Both the position numbers and the translations under genes were made by a program. The notes under the pieces were generated by a model. It ran no database searches. It was not told the origin of the DNA and saw nothing but the letters and a program-made list of their open reading frames with translations. From positions 1 through 51,755 of IMG/VR virus record IMGVR_UViG_3300042434_000548: a DNA stretch of 51,755 nt; one strand, given 5' to 3'. Shown here piece after piece: positions 1 through 8,663 of the stretch. The number at the start of each line of letters is the position of its first letter. Within the stretch, counting starts at the first letter, position 1. This DNA comes from a virus.

Positions 1-127
1 GGGGTGCTGAACTTTAACGAACGCACATCTGACCGCACCTATACGGCGGTGCAGTTCTCCGATAATGGCGGTATCCCGTTCACGGATATTCAGGTTGCCT
101 ACGGTACGGAGCAGATTAAAAATCGTG
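1..127. repeat. Terminal direct repeat, left copy (circular assembly overlap)
   Basis: These 127 bases recur exactly at 51629-51755. An exact overlap of 127, a common assembler k-mer size, together with a gene that continues in frame across it, means a closed circle rather than a biological terminal repeat. Confidence 0.95.
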
Positions 128-561
128 TGGCGATTAACCGTCCTGGCGAGTCGCTTATCACGGTGGACGACACCGATTCAATTAACGAATACGGGGCTAT
201 CACGTTCGACATTTCAGATTCGCTACTTGCCGACGATACACAGGCGACCGATCTGGCGACGCTACTCGTGGAGCGTTACGCGCAGCCGACGTTGCGTATC
301 ACGAGGATCGGGGTAGACCTCCGCGCAATAACGGATGGTCAGGTGTCGTCGCTGCTAGACCTAGAACTAGGCGACGTTGTAACGGTCACGCTCACACCTA
401 ACGGTATCGGTGATCCGATCTCGCAGGCGCTCATCATTGACGCTATCGAACACAGCATCGGCGTTTCTCAGCATCGCATGACGTTCGACCTGTCACAGAC
501 CGATCCCGCGTTCGTGCTGGATTCGCTTGTGTGGGGTGTCCTGAATGACGATAAACTATGA
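1..561 (+). CDS. Minor tail protein, 3' part of the gene that starts at 50396
   Basis: This is the C-terminal part of the protein whose start lies at 50396. The frame at base 1 matches the frame of that gene across the 127-base overlap, so the whole gene is about 1794 nt (597 residues). The C-terminal part is rich in beta-strand-like sequence and resembles the tail-hub region of siphovirus minor tail proteins. It ends with TGA at 561, 26 bases before the fibre gene. No catalytic motif is visible. The gene is complete on the circle and is split only by the window. Confidence 0.85.
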   Translation, partial: GVLNFNERTSDRTYTAVQFSDNGGIPFTDIQVAYGTEQIKNRVAINRPGESLITVDDTDSINEYGAITFDISDSLLADDTQATDLATLLVERYAQPTLRITRIGVDLRAITDGQVSSLLDLELGDVVTVTLTPNGIGDPISQALIIDAIEHSIGVSQHRMTFDLSQTDPAFVLDSLVWGVLNDDKL

Positions 562-587
562 CGACTGATCCACGGAGGTAGGGACTT

Positions 588-2192
588 ATGGCAGGCGCAG
601 GCAAGAAGACCTTTATCGCGGGTGAGGTACTGACCGCTGCCCAGGTCAATGACTACTTGATGGACCAGGCAGTTATGCGGTTCTCTGGGAGTGCGGCGCG
701 CGCGGCTAGCATCACGGTGCCGACTGAGGGCATGACTACCTACCTGGATGACGTGAATCGTCTGGAGTTCTACAACGGGGCGGCATGGGTAGAGGTAGCA
801 GTAGAGTCGTCGGACCTTCGGAATCTGACTACGGCGTCAGCGCAAGTATTCGTAAGCGCCGGGGCGGGATCAGTTGTCGCACTACAACCTGGCGTTGACG
901 GTCAAGTCTTGTCAATTGACGGCACCGCTAGCGTAGGGATCGCTTGGAAAACACCGTCTTCGGGTGGCGATGCTGCCTATCTGCAAGTCGCCGCTAGTGG
1001 GGTCACCGCGCTGCCTAACACATTAGGCGCAGGCTTCTACCAGATTCAGACTTCTGGATCTACCTCATACACAGATACCGAATGGCGGTTCGTGGATGTA
1101 GATGGGCGCCTTTATGGGGCAACAATTACTGCTGGCGCAGGATTTTTCACTCTCCCCGTGGATGCGGCATCACTAAATATCACCACAGGGACATTCCCGT
1201 TCACCGTTCTACTGCAAGAGGTTAAGGGAGTATCTGATACGTTGCTTAATCCTCCCATCGTGAGTGCGTGGAGTTGGAAGGAAATCGGCGGCGGCGACAT
1301 CACTACTACCTTCGACGGGGGCACAGCATCTATCGGTGTATTTAATACCAATACTGGTAAGTTTCAGAATGTCGGCGCGGCAGCGTCCACATTGTCGGGG
1401 GCCAGTATTGCGAGTAGCCTTGTCAATCTTGGTACTTCTCTTAACATTGTGGCGGTTGCCGCTAACGCAGCAGGCGTATGGTCTACCGCATCCGTTACCG
1501 CATCCACCTACTATCCATTTCAGGTATTTACTGGCAATGGAACCTACACGCCTCCACCTTGGTCTACAACGGCTGATGTACTGGTAGTTGCTGGTGGTGG
1601 TGGAGGGCGTACGGGTCCAACAATGACTGAAAGGGAGTCAGGAGCCGGGGCAGGTGGCGCGCAACGCGTTAATGCTATTCCTACTACTGGTTCTGTTGCG
1701 GTTACGGTCGGTGCGGGTGGGTCGGGTCTAAATGGCGACGGATCAAACTCATCCTTTGGTCCGACAACAAGCACGGGTGGCGGTGGGATGGTTATTAGTC
1801 CCGGGGCACCGTCCGTTAACGGGCGGTCGGGAGGCGCTGGTAGCGGAGGTTGTGGTCCTACCGGCGCTGGGGGTGCAGGAATCTCAGGACAAGGCTTCCC
1901 CGGGGGTACTGGCGCAACGCGGACTACTTCTCCAACTGTCTTCGTTAAGGGCGGGGGCGGCGGCGGCGTGGCATCGGCAGGCGAAAACATGGTTGGACCT
2001 GGCACCACCCAGCAAGCAGCCGGGGGTTCGGGAAGCCTTGCGTTTGGGATTTGGGTTTCTCCTGGCGGGACCTCCGGATACAACGTAGCAGCACCCCTAG
2101 GCGGTCCAGGTTACGGCGCTAACGGGTGGGCACCCGCTGCCCAAACGGGTGTAGGTGGCAACGGTATCGTGGTGGTGAAGGCTAATGGGTAA
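588..2192 (+). CDS. Glycine-rich tail fibre / receptor-binding protein
   Basis: A 534-residue protein with a good ribosome site (GGAGG) upstream. The first 60 residues resemble the tail-attachment start of many phage fibres. From about residue 335 onward the sequence is dominated by glycine with runs such as GGGGG and repeated GxGG, as in the glycine-rich domains of phage adhesins. In phage S16 gp38 such runs fold as packed polyglycine helices that display variable receptor-binding loops; a similar role here is inference. Its place after the minor tail gene supports a distal tail fibre. Receptor unknown. Confidence 0.75.
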   Translation: MAGAGKKTFIAGEVLTAAQVNDYLMDQAVMRFSGSAARAASITVPTEGMTTYLDDVNRLEFYNGAAWVEVAVESSDLRNLTTASAQVFVSAGAGSVVALQPGVDGQVLSIDGTASVGIAWKTPSSGGDAAYLQVAASGVTALPNTLGAGFYQIQTSGSTSYTDTEWRFVDVDGRLYGATITAGAGFFTLPVDAASLNITTGTFPFTVLLQEVKGVSDTLLNPPIVSAWSWKEIGGGDITTTFDGGTASIGVFNTNTGKFQNVGAAASTLSGASIASSLVNLGTSLNIVAVAANAAGVWSTASVTASTYYPFQVFTGNGTYTPPPWSTTADVLVVAGGGGGRTGPTMTERESGAGAGGAQRVNAIPTTGSVAVTVGAGGSGLNGDGSNSSFGPTTSTGGGGMVISPGAPSVNGRSGGAGSGGCGPTGAGGAGISGQGFPGGTGATRTTSPTVFVKGGGGGGVASAGENMVGPGTTQQAAGGSGSLAFGIWVSPGGTSGYNVAAPLGGPGYGANGWAPAAQTGVGGNGIVVVKANG

Positions 2193-2475
2193 GGAACGCC
2201 TATGGGCATTAGTCGATGGAGGTAATGCTTGCGTCATGGTGCAAGTCGCTACGGATGAATGGATTTCGGAGAATCCTAGCGATGATCCTAACTTGCGTTA
2301 TGTTCTGTCGCCTGATGGACCGGGCAGAGCCTCCCCTGGGTACTTACTAGACGAATCAGTCGGGCTATTCGCTGCGCCTAAAGAGTGGTTTCCCGACGAC
2401 TGGTACTTTGACGATGATCCGAATGTTTGGTCGTGGGTAGACCCAAATCCACCGATTCCCCCAACGGGGGAGTAG
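2185..2475 (+). CDS. Small acidic protein downstream of the tail fibre
   Basis: A 96-residue protein, rich in Asp, Trp and Pro toward the C-terminus. It overlaps the fibre stop by 8 bases, so it is translationally coupled. Small genes directly after a fibre gene are often fibre-assembly chaperones or fibre tips, but I recognise no family here. Confidence 0.65.
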   Translation: MGKERLWALVDGGNACVMVQVATDEWISENPSDDPNLRYVLSPDGPGRASPGYLLDESVGLFAAPKEWFPDDWYFDDDPNVWSWVDPNPPIPPTGE

Positions 2476-2505
2476 TATCCATCTAAGCCGATCAAAAGAG
2501 GGGTT

Positions 2506-3066
2506 ATGAGGCTTAGGAATAGAGATAATCTGCTCGCCGGTGTCATCGAAGTGTTTGATGATGCTATCTCGAACACCGAGGAGATAACTGCCTATCTAAA
2601 GCGTAAAGATTCATGGAATCCAGCGCGTATCGGCGTGGGGGAGGGTGAGGCGATACTTGAGAAGCGTAACAATAAGGTTACCTTCTTTGATCCGCTTGCC
2701 TTCACGTGCCCCGATGTTCTGCGAAAGTTTGCAGGGACCGTTTGGAACTATTTGGATGATTACGCTAAACGCTATGACGTTACCTTTATGGGCATGGAGA
2801 ACGTGAATGTCAATCGGTATGAGCCTGGGGAATACTATGTTGCTCATGCCGATGATGGGATTGGTCAAAGCCGCATTATCTCTGCGCTTGTTTATCTAAA
2901 TAATGTTGAGGAAGGCGGGCAAACGGAGTTCATCTACCAGAATGTTTCCGTGTACCCGAAGGCGGGACGGCTGGTGATCTTCCCGTCAAACTATGCTTAT
3001 TCTCACGCGGCACATCCCCCAACTAGCGGGGTCAAATACTCTGCGGCGTTTTGGACGGTGAAGTGA
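2506..3066 (+). CDS. 2-oxoglutarate/Fe(II) oxygenase, prolyl-4-hydroxylase type
   Basis: A 186-residue protein with the double-stranded beta-helix signature. The iron ligands are His114-x-Asp116 (in HADDG) and a distal His near residue 168-170 (SHAAHPP), followed by a Lys about ten residues later that suits 2-oxoglutarate binding. Such enzymes hydroxylate protein or small-molecule carbon using O2 and 2-oxoglutarate. The start has a GAGGGG ribosome site. It lies next to a second HxD...H protein and sugar-active genes, so virion protein or glycan modification is possible; the substrate is unknown. Confidence 0.85.
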   Translation: MRLRNRDNLLAGVIEVFDDAISNTEEITAYLKRKDSWNPARIGVGEGEAILEKRNNKVTFFDPLAFTCPDVLRKFAGTVWNYLDDYAKRYDVTFMGMENVNVNRYEPGEYYVAHADDGIGQSRIISALVYLNNVEEGGQTEFIYQNVSVYPKAGRLVIFPSNYAYSHAAHPPTSGVKYSAAFWTVK

Positions 3067-3551
3067 TGGAGCCTTTCATTCTGCGAGAAACATTCCCGCC
3101 TGACTCGCGTGAGCGTCTACTTAGGGATTGCGATCTACTAAAGAGGCGCGGAGACATAAGTCCCGATCCTGAGATGGGCCGACACATCTCTAACAGTCCA
3201 AGGCTCTACGCCTACTCGGAGCATCTGCTTCCGCTAGTGCGCAAGGTATTCCAAGATGACAGCATCCTCCCGTCGTACAACTGTTGGGCTGACTATCGCA
3301 GCGTAGATTCGCGCCTACCCGCACACAAGGATTCTAACGCTTGCACGTTCACGGTCGATTATTGTGTGCAACAGCACGAGCCGTGGCCTCTCTACGTCGA
3401 AGGCAAGGAATACATCCTGCAAGAGAATCAGTCACTCGTGTTTATGGGTGAGGATCAAGAGCATTGGCGTCCCGCGTTTAAGCCGGGGAACATGGTCGAA
3501 ATGATCTTCTTCCACTTTGTGCGCCCGGATCATTGGTACTTCACAGACTGA
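3066..3551 (+). CDS. Second HxD...H oxygenase-like protein
   Basis: A 161-residue protein starting at the ATG inside TGATG, coupled to the gene before it. It has His87-x-Asp89 (AHKDS) and a later His133 (EHWRPAF) in a beta-rich context, the spacing expected of a 2-oxoglutarate/Fe(II) oxygenase or cupin-like fold. It is more divergent than its neighbour, and I cannot assign the 2-oxoglutarate-binding basic residue with certainty (Arg135 is a candidate). Two such genes in tandem suggest partner enzymes acting on one product. Confidence 0.65.
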   Translation: MEPFILRETFPPDSRERLLRDCDLLKRRGDISPDPEMGRHISNSPRLYAYSEHLLPLVRKVFQDDSILPSYNCWADYRSVDSRLPAHKDSNACTFTVDYCVQQHEPWPLYVEGKEYILQENQSLVFMGEDQEHWRPAFKPGNMVEMIFFHFVRPDHWYFTD

Positions 3552-4222
3552 TGCGCATCGCCGTCGTTACCGCGTTGTTCGGCGCATACGATCCACTCTC
3601 CGCACCGCCCGATGGTTTCGATGACGCCGTGTGCGTAACCGATTCGGCAGACGGTATGCATGACGGGTGGCGCACCATAGTGGAACCGCTATCGGATGAT
3701 CCGCGTTTGGATGGTAAGCGTGCGAAGATGCAGCCGTGGCGTTACACGGATTGTGATGCGGCTATCTTCCTAGACGCAAGCATCGAAGTAACGTCACCTG
3801 ACCTACGGACATGGGTAGAGCCGATGCTGACGGCGCACGATCTTGTCGTTTGGTCACATCCGGAAGGTCGAACGTGTTACCGGGATGAGGCGGCGGTCTG
3901 TTGGGACTGGCCCAAATACTCCCGTTACGATATGCGCGGTCAGATAGATGCCTACGCTGCTGATGGGATGCCCGATAAGTGGGGGCTGTTCGCGTGCGGC
4001 ATGATCGGGTGGCGGTTCACGGATGAGGCTAAGGCGTTCGGGGATGCGTGGCTAGCAGAACAGTCCCGCTGGTCATGCCAGGATCAGGTCAGCCTGCCGT
4101 ACCTACTCTGGCGGGAGGGCAAGCCGTTCGGCATCTGGCCTGCGAACCAGTACCAGAACCCCCACATTCGCGTGAGGTGGGATCGCCGCCCAGTCGGGAA
4201 CGGCCCGTCAGCCCCAAAGTAG
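3551..4222 (+). CDS. DUF616-like glycosyltransferase-type protein
   Basis: A 223-residue protein whose start ATG overlaps the upstream TGA. It opens with a Rossmann-like strand (MRIAVVTALFGAYD) and has the pattern K-x-x-P-W-R-Y, then FLDAS and later WGLFACGMIGWRF. This fits the DUF616/TOD1-MUCI70 group, related to GT-A glycosyltransferases. It converges with the minus-strand gene at 4208 and overlaps it by 15 bases. Probably it glycosylates a cell-surface or virion target; donor and acceptor are unknown. Confidence 0.6.
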   Translation: MRIAVVTALFGAYDPLSAPPDGFDDAVCVTDSADGMHDGWRTIVEPLSDDPRLDGKRAKMQPWRYTDCDAAIFLDASIEVTSPDLRTWVEPMLTAHDLVVWSHPEGRTCYRDEAAVCWDWPKYSRYDMRGQIDAYAADGMPDKWGLFACGMIGWRFTDEAKAFGDAWLAEQSRWSCQDQVSLPYLLWREGKPFGIWPANQYQNPHIRVRWDRRPVGNGPSAPK

Positions 4223-4861
4223 ATGATCGGGGTGCTTATGCCCCCAATGATGCGCACACAAACTATCGGGATGCGGCTCACCCCACGGCGTATCAGTCCA
4301 CGGGTTACAGAACCTAGCAGGCAGCACAGGTGTGTCCGGGTACTGTTGTTCCTTAATCCGGGTCAACAGTTTGGGTCCGGTTTGCCAGTCAATGCTGCGT
4401 GTCTCTGTAGCGATGTTGCCGGGGATAGCGTCAATGACCGCGCGGATAAGCGGCTGCTGCGGGGCGCTCATCATCCAAGCGTTAGAGATCAGCCAATCGT
4501 CAATCTCATTCGCTAACAGTATGTCCATCTGTGTGAACTCATCGGGGATGGGGCGTAGAGGTTCCATATCCGTGTTCACATACAAACCGCCATAACGGTA
4601 AAGCAGTTCATAGCCCAACAAGTCTGCTTGCGCTACCTGAATGATGCTGGTTGTTTTTGCCGCTCCCGCGATGGGCGTCCACTCCATACCGCAGTTCACG
4701 AACAACGATTCGTTAATGAGTGGTGGGCGGTTGTCGTAACCCCATTCGATCACGCGCCATTCGGGGTTCAGTTCCTTCCACCGCTCCCCGTACTGAATGT
4801 ACTCGTTGGGCATTTCGCGTGGCCCAAACCATGCGCGGTGTATCAGTTTGGGGATCGCCAT
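4208..4861 (-). CDS. Glycosyltransferase with DxD motif (GT32/capsular polysaccharide type)
   Basis: A 217-residue protein beginning MAIPKLIHRAWFG, the I-P-K-x-I-H-x-x-W opening of OCH1-like GT32 enzymes. Around residues 88-100 it has ADLLGYELLYRYGGLYVNTD, where the DxD-equivalent N-T-D binds metal and the nucleotide sugar. It transfers a sugar from a nucleotide donor. It is the last gene of a four-gene leftward operon and overlaps the epimerase gene by 19 bases. Confidence 0.85.
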   Translation of the reverse strand: MAIPKLIHRAWFGPREMPNEYIQYGERWKELNPEWRVIEWGYDNRPPLINESLFVNCGMEWTPIAGAAKTTSIIQVAQADLLGYELLYRYGGLYVNTDMEPLRPIPDEFTQMDILLANEIDDWLISNAWMMSAPQQPLIRAVIDAIPGNIATETRSIDWQTGPKLLTRIKEQQYPDTPVLPARFCNPWTDTPWGEPHPDSLCAHHWGHKHPDHLLWG

Positions 4862-5859
4862 GTGACGCCCTCATTCTCACGGAACCAGTTAACGGTACGT
4901 TCGATGCCTTCCGCGAGCGGCATAAACGCATCCGGCGTCACACCGATCAGATGCAGAGTCTCCACATTTGCGGATACGACTGTGCCCAACTGCTTGACGG
5001 CACGGTTCACGGCGATGCTATCTAGCGCAGGCATCGCTTCCATCACGGCATCCTGCACGACCTTGACCCGCTGCGGGGTAGACAAGGGACCGCCTTCCGG
5101 TTCCCCGGCACGCATCGGCACAGATTCGATAACGGCTGTGGGGATGAAACGCTGTACCGCGTGCGCCACATCCAACACGCGTAACGGTTCACGGTTGCCT
5201 ACGTCAATCGGATGCGCAGGCACTACATCGTCGCTAGCGGCTTCCAGAGCCGACACGAACACGGCTGCCACATCACCTACCCATACGGTGTCGCTGTACT
5301 GCGTACCGCCTCCGTAGAGCCGCATAGGGTCACCTGAGAGCGCGGAGCATACAAACGAGGGCACGATCTTGCGTACCTTGCTAGGACCGTAGGGGGCGGG
5401 TGCCGACTGGCGTGGCCCGTAAGCGTTCATCGGGCGCACCGCTGTAACGCGCAGCCCCCGATCCTCCCGGTACATCTTCACGAACTCTTCCCCGCACGCC
5501 TTAGTAAGACAGTAGGTGCCGCGCCCAATACCTGAGTTCCCTACCGCTGCGAACACCACGGGCAGGTTGTAACGGCTAGCGGCCTCAAAAACGTTAAGGG
5601 TGCCGATGATGTTTGTCTCTGCTGCGGGTCGCGGGTTGTCGATAGTCTCCGCAGTACCCAACACAGCCGCTAGATGAATGATGCCGTCTACATGCGCTGC
5701 GAGTTCATGCACGATTGTTTCGTCGCGCACATCACCCAACAGAGTGTTAACGCCACGGGACTTGTGATCCAAGATCAGCGCCTTGTGACCGCGCCTATGC
5801 AATTCGTCCTGAATCCAACTGCCAATGAATCCGTTACCGCCTGTGATGCCTACGATCAC
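4843..5859 (-). CDS. NAD-dependent nucleotide-sugar epimerase/dehydratase
   Basis: A 338-residue extended short-chain dehydrogenase. GxxGxxG binds NAD(P) at residues 6-12 (TGGNGFIG), and the catalytic Tyr-x-x-x-Lys is YCLTK at about residue 117. It interconverts NDP-sugars for the neighbouring glycosyltransferases. The GTG start sits in a GTGA overlap with the upstream gene. A second, RmlB-like enzyme is encoded at 30126. The exact sugar cannot be read from the sequence. Confidence 0.88.
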   Translation of the reverse strand: MIVGITGGNGFIGSWIQDELHRRGHKALILDHKSRGVNTLLGDVRDETIVHELAAHVDGIIHLAAVLGTAETIDNPRPAAETNIIGTLNVFEAASRYNLPVVFAAVGNSGIGRGTYCLTKACGEEFVKMYREDRGLRVTAVRPMNAYGPRQSAPAPYGPSKVRKIVPSFVCSALSGDPMRLYGGGTQYSDTVWVGDVAAVFVSALEAASDDVVPAHPIDVGNREPLRVLDVAHAVQRFIPTAVIESVPMRAGEPEGGPLSTPQRVKVVQDAVMEAMPALDSIAVNRAVKQLGTVVSANVETLHLIGVTPDAFMPLAEGIERTVNWFRENEGVTWRSPN

Positions 5860-6491
5860 CGCATACCCCTAACGTTGCGTTCTGCTGCTTCCATATCCGT
5901 GTGTAGTGTGATGTTGTCTCCGTGGATGACGTACTCATAGTCGATATCGGGGGATGCGTGGAAGCGCGCCCCGTTTCTGGCGGCGTCGATCCAAAACATC
6001 CAATCTTCACAGACCATATCCCGGTATGGTGACCGCTCCCAGACCCAACGCCGGAACGGAGAACCAGAGAACACTAGGTTGTGTGGGGATTTGAGTATGT
6101 CGGCGCGGGTTGCGTGACGCGCTGGCAACCATTGCCCCGACAATTGGATACCGAACATGTAAACATCCGCGTCCGTGCGGTCTAGGTTGTTGAGCGCGTG
6201 CGGAAAAATCACATCATCTATGTCCATCTTGCACACCCACTCCGTGTTAACGGAAGCGATAGCCTCATTCACTAACACCTGAGGGTGATTAACGAATGTT
6301 CCATGTGCCTGCTTAAACACGACGCTAGATAGGTACACATCTCCTAGCGTGGCTATTGCTGACGGCACATCATCGGTCACGATCATTACCCGGTCGGGTT
6401 GCCGCTCTAGCATGGTGACGGCACGCATCCACCTAGGCAGGAACGCACGGTACTTATCTCCGTAAGCGACGGCTACTAGGCCGATGCTCAC
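5856..6491 (-). CDS. Family-2-like glycosyltransferase
   Basis: A protein of about 211 residues with the start MSIGLVAVAYGDKYRAFLPR and an acidic metal-binding motif in WVCKMDIDDV, as in GT-A enzymes. I chose the GTG at 6491 because it forms a GTGA overlap with the upstream stop; a GTG at 6503 is also in frame. It probably supplies one sugar-transfer step of the glycan made by this operon. Confidence 0.8.
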   Translation of the reverse strand: MSIGLVAVAYGDKYRAFLPRWMRAVTMLERQPDRVMIVTDDVPSAIATLGDVYLSSVVFKQAHGTFVNHPQVLVNEAIASVNTEWVCKMDIDDVIFPHALNNLDRTDADVYMFGIQLSGQWLPARHATRADILKSPHNLVFSGSPFRRWVWERSPYRDMVCEDWMFWIDAARNGARFHASPDIDYEYVIHGDNITLHTDMEAAERNVRGMR

Positions 6492-6757
6492 AGCGCGTCC
6501 CACGTTTTGCGGTCGATAACCCCGGTCACATTGATCCCCTTACTATCCTGAAACTGGCGCACCGCTAAAGCCACCGCGTGACGATAACGCCCATCTAGTG
6601 GACCGTCGTACACTCCGTGTTGCGCTAGCCGTGACTGCGCCCACAGCACAAGCATCCCCCGGTCCTCTGTGTCCAGGGTGTGTCTGTAGTCGGGGCGGTC
6701 TTTCGGCGCGCTGCTACCACTTGTGTGTGTCATTAGTTTGCGTGAACCCTTACGCAT
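6488..6757 (-). CDS. Peptidoglycan-binding domain protein
   Basis: An 89-residue protein. Its C-terminal 60 residues match the PG_binding_1 fold, with hallmarks LWAQSRLAQHGVYDGPLDG and AVRQFQDSKG ending in V-I-D-x-x-T-W. It has no catalytic domain, so it is a cell-wall-binding module alone. The ATG at 6757 has AGGA eight bases upstream; longer in-frame starts run into the + strand gene at 6819. It lies divergent to the lysis cassette but in the glycan operon, so it may tether another product to the wall. Confidence 0.75.
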   Translation of the reverse strand: MRKGSRKLMTHTSGSSAPKDRPDYRHTLDTEDRGMLVLWAQSRLAQHGVYDGPLDGRYRHAVALAVRQFQDSKGINVTGVIDRKTWDAL

Positions 6758-6818
6758 ATCCGGTATCCTAATGGTGCGAAGCGTGATAACTGAATGATGC
6801 CACCCGCACGGAGGAAAC

Positions 6819-7085
6819 ATGCCATACGAAACGCCGGATTGGGTGGCGATTGTCAGGGATGCCGCAATAGTTCTCGCGTTCCTTGTCGCACTCATCGCCG
6901 CGCTAACGGCTGTGGGCAAGTTTTTTATCGTCAAACCACTTGAGCGTTACATAGATGAGCGCACGCCCCGTAACGGCGGGAAGTCTTTGGGTGAACTGCA
7001 CACGAAGGTAGACACGTTAGGGGAACGCATCGCGCGTATCGAAGGGGAAATAACTCGTTTGGATGACGAACTTGACTCCCTCTAA
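6819..7085 (+). CDS. Membrane protein with coiled-coil tail (holin-like)
   Basis: An 88-residue protein with GGAGGAAA before the start. Residues 11-36 form one hydrophobic transmembrane segment, and the C-terminal 35 residues have a heptad pattern (LGERIARIEGEITRLDDEL) typical of a short coiled coil. One-TM proteins with a coiled tail occur in actinophage lysis cassettes as holin partners. It is the first gene of the lysis operon and overlaps the next by 23 bases. Confidence 0.7.
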   Translation: MPYETPDWVAIVRDAAIVLAFLVALIAALTAVGKFFIVKPLERYIDERTPRNGGKSLGELHTKVDTLGERIARIEGEITRLDDELDSL

Positions 7086-7362
7086 AAAGCCGTCGTGGAA
7101 ACTGCGCAGGCGCGCAGTATTCGGGAGCATGGTTTTCGGTGTCGCAATCATCGTCTATGTGGCGTTCCGGTGGGATGACACATCACTCGCACAAACGTTA
7201 GCGTTGGGTGGGTTTGGTTTGATCGGCGCTGTTGTCGCGGCATATGTCGGGGGTGCCGCGTATGAGGATGTGAGAAACTATCAGACAGACGCCGCATACC
7301 TGAGCGGCGAACCTGAGATAACAGATTACGGCTTGGAGGGCGAAGATTATGTGGAGCGGTAA
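7063..7362 (+). CDS. Two-TM membrane protein, putative holin partner
   Basis: A 99-residue protein with a basic N-terminus (SKKPSWKLRRR), two hydrophobic segments at about 19-36 and 43-66 and an acidic tail. It overlaps genes on both sides. The topology and place suit a holin or holin regulator. No family is certain. Confidence 0.65.
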   Translation: MTNLTPSKKPSWKLRRRAVFGSMVFGVAIIVYVAFRWDDTSLAQTLALGGFGLIGAVVAAYVGGAAYEDVRNYQTDAAYLSGEPEITDYGLEGEDYVER

Positions 7363-7588
7363 GTGGTGGATGCTCGCCACAGAGAGGGCCGCTAAGACGG
7401 CTGCGCAGATCGTCCTCACTATCGGTGCAGGCAACGCGTTTAACCTGTTCACGGCTGATCTACAGTCCATCATTGGGCTTGCGTTGGGTGGCGCTGTCCT
7501 GTCCTACGCAACGTCGATTGTGTCTAGTGAGATCACGAAGAGCGACGATCCGACTCTGCTGCCTAAGTCTGTGCGGGATGAGCCGTGA
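7349..7588 (+). CDS. Phage holin, r1t type
   Basis: A 79-residue protein with the pattern W-x-L-A-T-E-R-A-A-K-T-A-A-Q typical of r1t-type holins, then a hydrophobic segment, a short loop and a second hydrophobic segment ending in a charged tail. Holins pore the cytoplasmic membrane and set lysis timing. GGAGG lies eight bases before the ATG, and its stop overlaps the GTG start of the amidase. Confidence 0.8.
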   Translation: MWSGKWWMLATERAAKTAAQIVLTIGAGNAFNLFTADLQSIIGLALGGAVLSYATSIVSSEITKSDDPTLLPKSVRDEP

Positions 7589-8412
7589 GCGGCATATGGC
7601 TTAAAGACCTTGCCGACATTTTGCGCAAGGCTAACGTTCCCGTTATCGAAGAGTCTTACAACCGTGGCCCGTATGCGGGTAAGTCGTGGAAGCAGGTCGG
7701 GTTTAACGGTCAAGGCTACAGGCAGTTCCGTTACATTCTCTGGCATCACGACGCTAGCCCCGCGAATCAGGATTCGCCCGGTGCGCTTGAGTGGATGAAA
7801 TACATGGACATTGCCCCGGCAGGCGCGATATGGGTTTGCTCCGGGTGCAACGGTAAGCACGCATCGGGGACTTGGCATTTGATCGCCGCTGGTTTGTCGA
7901 ACCATGCAGGCACCGGGGGTTACGACCCGCGCAAGGGCGGCAACACTTGGAGCGTTCCGAAAGATGGGATGAACGCGGTGAGCCTAGGCATCGAAACAGA
8001 CCACACCTATAACGAGTCGTGGAAGGGTCGCAAAAAGCAGGCGCAACTTAACTCCCTGCGCAGGGGAACAGCCGCGATCATGCTGGCCTACAACATTGAC
8101 CCTAAGCCCGGATTGCTCCGGCACTTGGATTGGACGAACGGACTGATCGACGGTAACGGCAAGTTCACTACCTACGGTCGCAAAAACGATATCGACGGCT
8201 TAGACCTTGCCGACGAACGCGCAACCGTTAAGCGCATCATCGGTGAACTCCGCAAGGGCACAGAGTCACCGAAACTCCGCGCCACCCGCAGACAACTCGC
8301 ACGCACACAGACAGCGGCACAAGACCGCAAAGAGGCTGGCGAGTCCATCGCCGGATACCCAACGTTCATCCGTAAACTGCGAGACAGGATCACCCGACTC
8401 ACAAAGGGGTAA
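7585..8412 (+). CDS. Endolysin, N-acetylmuramoyl-L-alanine amidase
   Basis: A 275-residue amidase_2/PGRP-like protein. Zinc and active-site signatures are ILWHHDASP near residue 53, WHLIAAGLSNHAG near residue 97 and SLGIETDHT near residue 133. It cleaves the amide between N-acetylmuramic acid and the stem peptide. The C-terminal 50 residues are basic and may contact the wall. No signal peptide is visible, so export depends on the holins encoded just upstream. GTG start in a GTGA overlap. Confidence 0.88.
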   Translation: MSGIWLKDLADILRKANVPVIEESYNRGPYAGKSWKQVGFNGQGYRQFRYILWHHDASPANQDSPGALEWMKYMDIAPAGAIWVCSGCNGKHASGTWHLIAAGLSNHAGTGGYDPRKGGNTWSVPKDGMNAVSLGIETDHTYNESWKGRKKQAQLNSLRRGTAAIMLAYNIDPKPGLLRHLDWTNGLIDGNGKFTTYGRKNDIDGLDLADERATVKRIIGELRKGTESPKLRATRRQLARTQTAAQDRKEAGESIAGYPTFIRKLRDRITRLTKG

Positions 8413-8417
8413 CCCCG

Positions 8418-8663
8418 ATGCCGTCACTCGCAGACGCACTATCAGCAGCCATACCAAACAAAGGTGGACCCTCATGCCACCTATGCGACGTAATAACAGA
8501 CCTGCCTAACGCCGACAAGGAAGCGTTAAACGCAGCCATGAATGATCGCCGCATGACAGCCACCATGATCACAAAAGCACTAACAGATAGCGGCTATGAT
8601 GTAGGCGTAGCAAGCGTACGACGCCACAGACGCGGCGAGTGCGCTGCACAGAACGTGGGATGA
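8418..8663 (+). CDS. Small protein with helix-turn-helix-like C-terminus
   Basis: An 81-residue protein with CHLCD near residue 20 and a C-terminal stretch (MITKALTDSGYDVGVASVRR followed by HRRGEC) that fits a helix-turn-helix with a recognition helix. Similar small proteins are common in actinophages. It may bind DNA; its target is unknown. It starts five bases after the endolysin. Confidence 0.6.
   Translation: MPSLADALSAAIPNKGGPSCHLCDVITDLPNADKEALNAAMNDRRMTATMITKALTDSGYDVGVASVRRHRRGECAAQNVG

Noticed and set aside
1-127. Biological terminal repeat or cos site
   Set aside because: The exact 127-base length and the gene that reads through it fit an assembler overlap. True phage ends cannot be placed from this sequence.
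1544-2083. Proline-rich open frame on the minus strand
   Set aside because: Its Pro runs are only the complement of the Gly codons of the tail fibre.
4628-5317. 229-residue open frame on the plus strand
   Set aside because: It lies opposite the glycosyltransferase and epimerase genes, which have recognisable motifs.
6738-6769. Sigma-70 promoter for the lysis operon
   Set aside because: TATCCT is a fair -10, but the nearest -35-like TTGCGT gives a 20-base spacer, too long to accept.
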